Of a stretch of 64,000 bases of DNA, positions 60,170 through 64,000 are shown in pieces. The notes under the pieces are model-generated. The model did not search any database. It was not told the DNA's origin and saw only the letters and a program-made list of their open reading frames with translations. Made by a program: the position numbers and the translations under genes. Origin of the DNA: Diphasiastrum complanatum (lineage: Eukaryota > Streptophyta > Lycopodiopsida > Lycopodiales > Lycopodiaceae); the NCBI GenBank assembly GCA_029204225.1, contig CM055095.1, forward strand, positions 22,388,006 through 22,452,005. Reading direction: 5' to 3'. Position 1 is the first letter of the stretch, and the number at the start of each line of letters is the position of its first letter.

Positions 60170-62020
60170 GGGAATACCAAGGGTAGCCAAACTAGCTAGC
60201 TCAAACGGGCTCATACTAGTGGACACATGCTTATCATTGTACGCAAACTCAATTAGCGATAAATATTTAATCCAGTAAATCTATGACTCATTGACATACG
60301 CTTTAAGCATGTCCTCAAGGATTTGGTTGACCCTCTCAGTCTGTTGCCCATCAATATGTGCTCACTACTACTCATCCGCAACTGTGTGCCTAGCTTGGCA
60401 AACACATTGGTCCAAAATGTTCAAGTGAACCAGGGACCCCTATTTGACGCAATGGAGTTAGGAAGTCCATGCAATTTCACGACATGTTCAATGAACAACT
60501 CTACGACTTGCAAGGCTGTCACCGTCTTCTGGGTGGCAATAAAGTGAGATATTTTGGTCAACCTATCCACTACTACCACAATCGAATCATGCCGACTTGA
60601 AGTTTGGGAGGCCTAATAATAAAATCCATCGAAATACTCTCCCAATGACCCTAGGGAAACTCTAGGAACTACGGTAAACCTTGAGGGCTTAGACGCTCTC
60701 CCTTGTTTGCCTGACACGGCACAAAACACTATATGTACTCACTAACGTATCACCGCATATGTGGCCAAAAAAAGCGTCAACTAACTCAGCCGTCTTATCC
60801 CCGAGACACTCATGATCTTACGAAATCCACTCACATCTGGCACGTATCTTACCATCTCTTAAGCATACCATCATCGATGGTGTATGCCATAGAAGTGTGT
60901 GCCCCATCAGAGGTATCCATCTGAGTGGTACCATCCGAATTACTAGTAATGACACATGCACAATCCGAATTACTAGTAATGACACATGCACCAGGCCACA
61001 CTTGTCGACAATGCTCATCCGACTGCCTGATCTTTGTCACGAGATCACTTTCTATGACTGTAAAGGCCCTTTGATACATCATACGAGATAATGCATCAGC
61101 TACCACATTCTCCTTACCGTTGCGATAGTGAATTTCCAAATGACATTCCTACATCAGCTCGACCCAGCACGCATGGCGGCCTCTCAACACTGGCTGATTG
61201 CAAAAGTACTTGAGACTGTTGTGGTTAGTATAAACATAAAAATCGGCACCATATAAATTGTGCCGCCACAGCCTGATAGAATTCGCGGACAGGCTGAGAA
61301 ATCGTGGAGAGGCAGATAAATTGAACTGTAACACTCGCGAATCCTGACAAGGAGTGCTGTCTATCAGAATATTGATTTTTTTATATTTTTGGAAAAAAAT
61401 TTGTACGGTTAGAATTCGCGGGTAGGACAGGGAATTTGCACTCACTGAGAACGATTTCGTAGGCTAGATGGCGATTTCTAATACAGAGGTTTTACTGGCA
61501 GATAGGGAATATGGAAAAAAATGTGACTTTTTGACAGAAAACAGGCAAAATCTCTGAGATAGAATTCACGGGGCTTCTGGAGGACTGATCTTGATGAGAT
61601 CTAGCCTCAGTGAAGCTAGCGAATTCTAGGACAAAGATTTGGGTGAGAAATAAGGGATTTTGACAGTATATCTAACTGTTTTCTCAGAATCTGACCGTGG
61701 TCAAAATTCGTGGAGGTGATAAAATGAAAGATCAAGGTCTGTTAGGGCTGCAAACAGACTGGCGAATTCTAATATGCCTGTTTGGTTCGGAAAAAGGTCA
61801 CTTCTTTTCAAAGAAAATGCCCAAGTTGACTCTTTTGTTCCCTCCCCCCGACTTGATAAGTTGCTCCGCAGCTCGTGTAGGACCTGGAGAGAAGACTCGT
61901 GCTGTGGTTGGAAGATAGAAGACAGGCAAACAAGCAAACACACAACACATAAGCGAGAAAACAAAAGGAAAAGAAGCTAGGTAAAAAAATACTTAAAAAG
62001 CGGCAACGGCGCCAATGTTG
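60170..62020 (-). mobile_element. Broken Ty3/gypsy element K
   Basis: On the minus strand, a primer-site-like TTGGCGCCGTTGCCGC lies at about 62017-62002, with CTTCCAACA before it as a plausible LTR end. About 0.55 kb follows without a clear domain. RNase H is at 61270-61090 (GADFYVYTNHNSLKYF, IHYRNGKENVVADALSRM) and the integrase region at 60900-60170 (near ERVNQILEDMLKAYVNES and FAYNDKH-STSMSPFELA). The primer site differs from the Met type used by the other elements here. The element is broken in many places, and most of gag and reverse transcriptase are not present. Confidence 0.75.
60929..60991. repeat. 31-bp tandem duplication inside gypsy K
   Basis: ATCCGAATTACTAGTAATGA followed by CACATGCAC occurs twice in a row (about 60929-60960 and 60960-60991). 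The copies are nearly identical, so the event is recent relative to the element's decay. Confidence 0.9.
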
Positions 62021-62059
62021 GAAGTAAATCTGGTTTGTCAATGCTACTGTAGTTAGCAC

Positions 62060-62825
62060 CTTCAGTTGGTGTTTGGTAAACGTTGGCATGCGGCTAGGCA
62101 AGAGAATAATTCTACATCAAATAAGTTTGATAGGCAAGAGAATAATTCTACATTGAAATCTTCAGAGATAGCATCCACATCTACTTTGGATCTTATTGAG
62201 CTTAAAACTTTAAATGAGTCTAGTAGGCAGACGTTTAAGTCAATTCTCGTTCAAGAAAACCCAACCAAGTTACCCCCTACTAGAAATGTGGAACACAGGA
62301 TTGAGCTTGGGGCAAGACCTATTTGTCGACCTCCCTATAGGATGAGCCTTGAGGAGGAAGAGGTGAGGAAGATACTCGATGAGGATCGTAGATTAGGCTA
62401 CATTAAACCAAATTATTCACGCTTCACTTAGCCAATTTTTTTGGTGTAGAAAAAAGATGGATCTTTTAGGATGTGTGCAAATTACCATAGATTGAATAAG
62501 ATCACGATAAAACACAAGTATCCTATGCCAAAAATAGATGATTTGTTGGACGCATTGCATGGTGAAAAAGGTGTTCAGCAAGATAGATTTTGAAAGTAGC
62601 TACCATTCAAATCCATATCAAAGAGCCTAATGTACCGAAGACGGTGTTTTGTACGCGCTTTGGACATTATGAGATGCCTTTTGTGCTGACTAATGCTCCA
62701 GCGACATTCATGATGCTCGTGAATGACATACTCAAAGACATTATAGGTCGATTCATCGTTAATTTTATCGATGACATCCTAGCCTATAGTAAGTCAATTC
62801 CAAACCAGAGAGAGCACCTAGGAAC
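62060..62825 (+). mobile_element. Broken Ty3/gypsy reverse transcriptase fragment L
   Basis: Plus-strand frames encode the classic gypsy blocks: HRIELGARPICRPPYRMS (near 62295), [19 protein letters not shown] (near 62450), [31 protein letters not shown] (near 62670) and FIDDILAYSKS (near 62770). It ends where copia M begins. Its strand is opposite to gypsy K, so the two are not one continuous element as they stand. A 36-bp tandem duplication (TAGGCAAGAGAATAATTCTA, at 62095 and 62131) precedes it. A few breaks are present. Confidence 0.8.
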
Positions 62826-62859
62826 ATGCTCATGCACTGGATCATGCTCTTGCACGTGA

Positions 62860-64000
62860 CTATCTTCCTAAGGCCCTTCCAGAAGTAATTATTGGGATAA
62901 ATTCACTTGTGCCCATCTTCTCATGCTTTTCCACACAAGGTGAGTGATTCTCATGAAAAACTACATCCTGACTAATGATTCTCTTCCTGCTGGTAAAATC
63001 ATATGGGCTACAGGCATTCTCCACTTCACTATATGACAGAAAGATGCCCTGGATGATTTTGCATTCCAACTTCCTCCTATCATCCTTATGGATATGAGCG
63101 TACGTCGTACAACCAAATGCCCGCAAAGCTCCCACCTTAGGCTTGATGCCACATACAAGCAGCGATCGAAAAGCAATCCCTATTAGCAACACCCACTACA
63201 AGCTAGTATCTAAGATCTTGCATCATCGTAAGACGATCAATGATTCAATTCCCTAATTTCATCTTGAGAGAATGAAGCTTGTTCTTAAGATAATGGCTTT
63301 GTTGGCAATTTAAAACACAGACTTGAGACTTGCAAAATCTTGAATTGGTCCTCCTGTCTCTCTAATGTGAGGGATGATGCTATCCTTCACTAAGAGATTG
63401 ATGCTTTTGTGGAACCCCTTGCCCCTTTAAATATAGTCATTGAGATCGGGTTCAGAAGTAGGAGCAAGTTCTGCCCTTGTGGACATTATTAGATTCAAAA
63501 ACATAAACTAAGGTTTAGACCCCAACTAGGGAATTATACCACTTGATGAATACGCCTCACCTTCTAAGTTTGAATCTATCACACACTATGGCTGTCCTAG
63601 CCCTGGCTGAGATCCATTCGGCACCTTCACAAGATCTCCCTACTACACAGAATCTTCTGTGTGACTCCAAACTTAATGCTTTAGTAAAAACATCTGCTGT
63701 CATATCTTGCGTTCTACAGTACTGCTCATAATGATAGCTCTCCATCAATACCAACTACACTATGAAGAGATTGGTTTTGCTTGTAGGTCACCCACTTTCA
63801 AGATTGAAGTGCTTATTTAAGGATCTAATCAAGCTCTGATACCCTGTTCCAAACCTTTAGATCATCCTATATAGCATCATAACTATGATGCATGACAATA
63901 AACACATCAATTGCATAAGAACAATCATTCAAATATATTGAAAATCAATAAAGTTAGCAAACATCAAAGCTCAAGCTCCTTGACAAGAGAGATGGATCTC
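62860..64000 (-). mobile_element. Scrambled Ty1/copia element M, running off the right edge
   Basis: On the minus strand the primer-site-like GGTATCAGAGC lies at 63845-63835, preceded by GGAACA, so LTR sequence probably starts near 63848 and continues past the window. Leftward follow an RNase H end (YCRTQDMTADVFTKALSLES, 63754-63557), gag-like scraps (VKDSIIPHIRETGGPIQDF, about 63400-63330), and the integrase C-terminal part (LRAFGCTTYAHIHKDDRRKL, IFLSYSEVENA, SQDVVFHEN, 63192-62870). The order is not that of an intact copia element, so this is a rearranged or multiply deleted fossil. Confidence 0.7.

Overview
The window looks like nuclear DNA from a land plant with a large, repeat-filled genome. 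It holds Ty1/copia elements with the usual plant initiator-tRNA(Met) primer site (TGGTATCAGAGC), a Ty3/gypsy chromovirus, a Helitron helicase fragment, intron-bearing hAT transposases of the DUF659 class, the K-domain exons of a MIKC-type MADS-box gene and a STIG1-like cysteine-rich gene. I cannot fix the lineage. The unusual transposase-like family at the left end and the many long (CT)n/(GA)n tracts would suit a fern, lycophyte or other non-model plant, but that is a guess. No intact, clearly functional host gene, no tRNA or rRNA gene and no CRISPR array was recognised.

Layout. 0-3.1 kb: decayed transposase-like gene of the IDGMDQ/DUF7869 type with a partial second copy. 3.1-4.9 kb: unrecognised minus-strand coding-like pieces and a (CT)n tract. 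5-23.8 kb: a pile of broken copia elements on both strands, some nested, a retropepsin/zinc-knuckle fragment, and a head-to-tail array of LTRs near 21.4-23.4 kb. 24-27.5 kb: two more copia fragments, one with a 250-bp (GA)n tract in its LTR. 29.4-34.3 kb: a young copia-type element with two 701-bp LTRs and essentially only a gag gene, inserted into a (CT)n microsatellite. 34.4-37 kb: a duplicated 240-bp segment, small gene-like fragments and a Helitron helicase piece.

37.5-44.7 kb is the least transposon-dense part. It holds an AT-rich minisatellite, a 17-bp perfect inverted repeat, the STIG1-like gene, a 1.35-kb CT-rich higher-order repeat, a decayed but clearly spliced gene of unknown family (41.06-42.04 kb), and the MADS-box remnant on the minus strand.

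46.2-50.2 kb is an intron-rich hAT transposase gene. At 50.5-56.7 kb lies a very young gypsy chromovirus with 451-bp LTRs and the 5-bp target duplication AGTAT. A second, more decayed hAT relative lies at 56.9-59.3 kb. 59.4-64 kb holds a tandem repeat of about 155 bp, two gypsy fragments facing opposite ways and a scrambled copia fragment that runs off the right edge.

The coding pieces do not form a pathway. The window records successive insertions: old copia and gypsy pieces, then LTR duplication and microsatellite growth, then the gag-only copia element (LTRs about 3 percent apart by eye) and last the chromovirus (about 1 percent apart).
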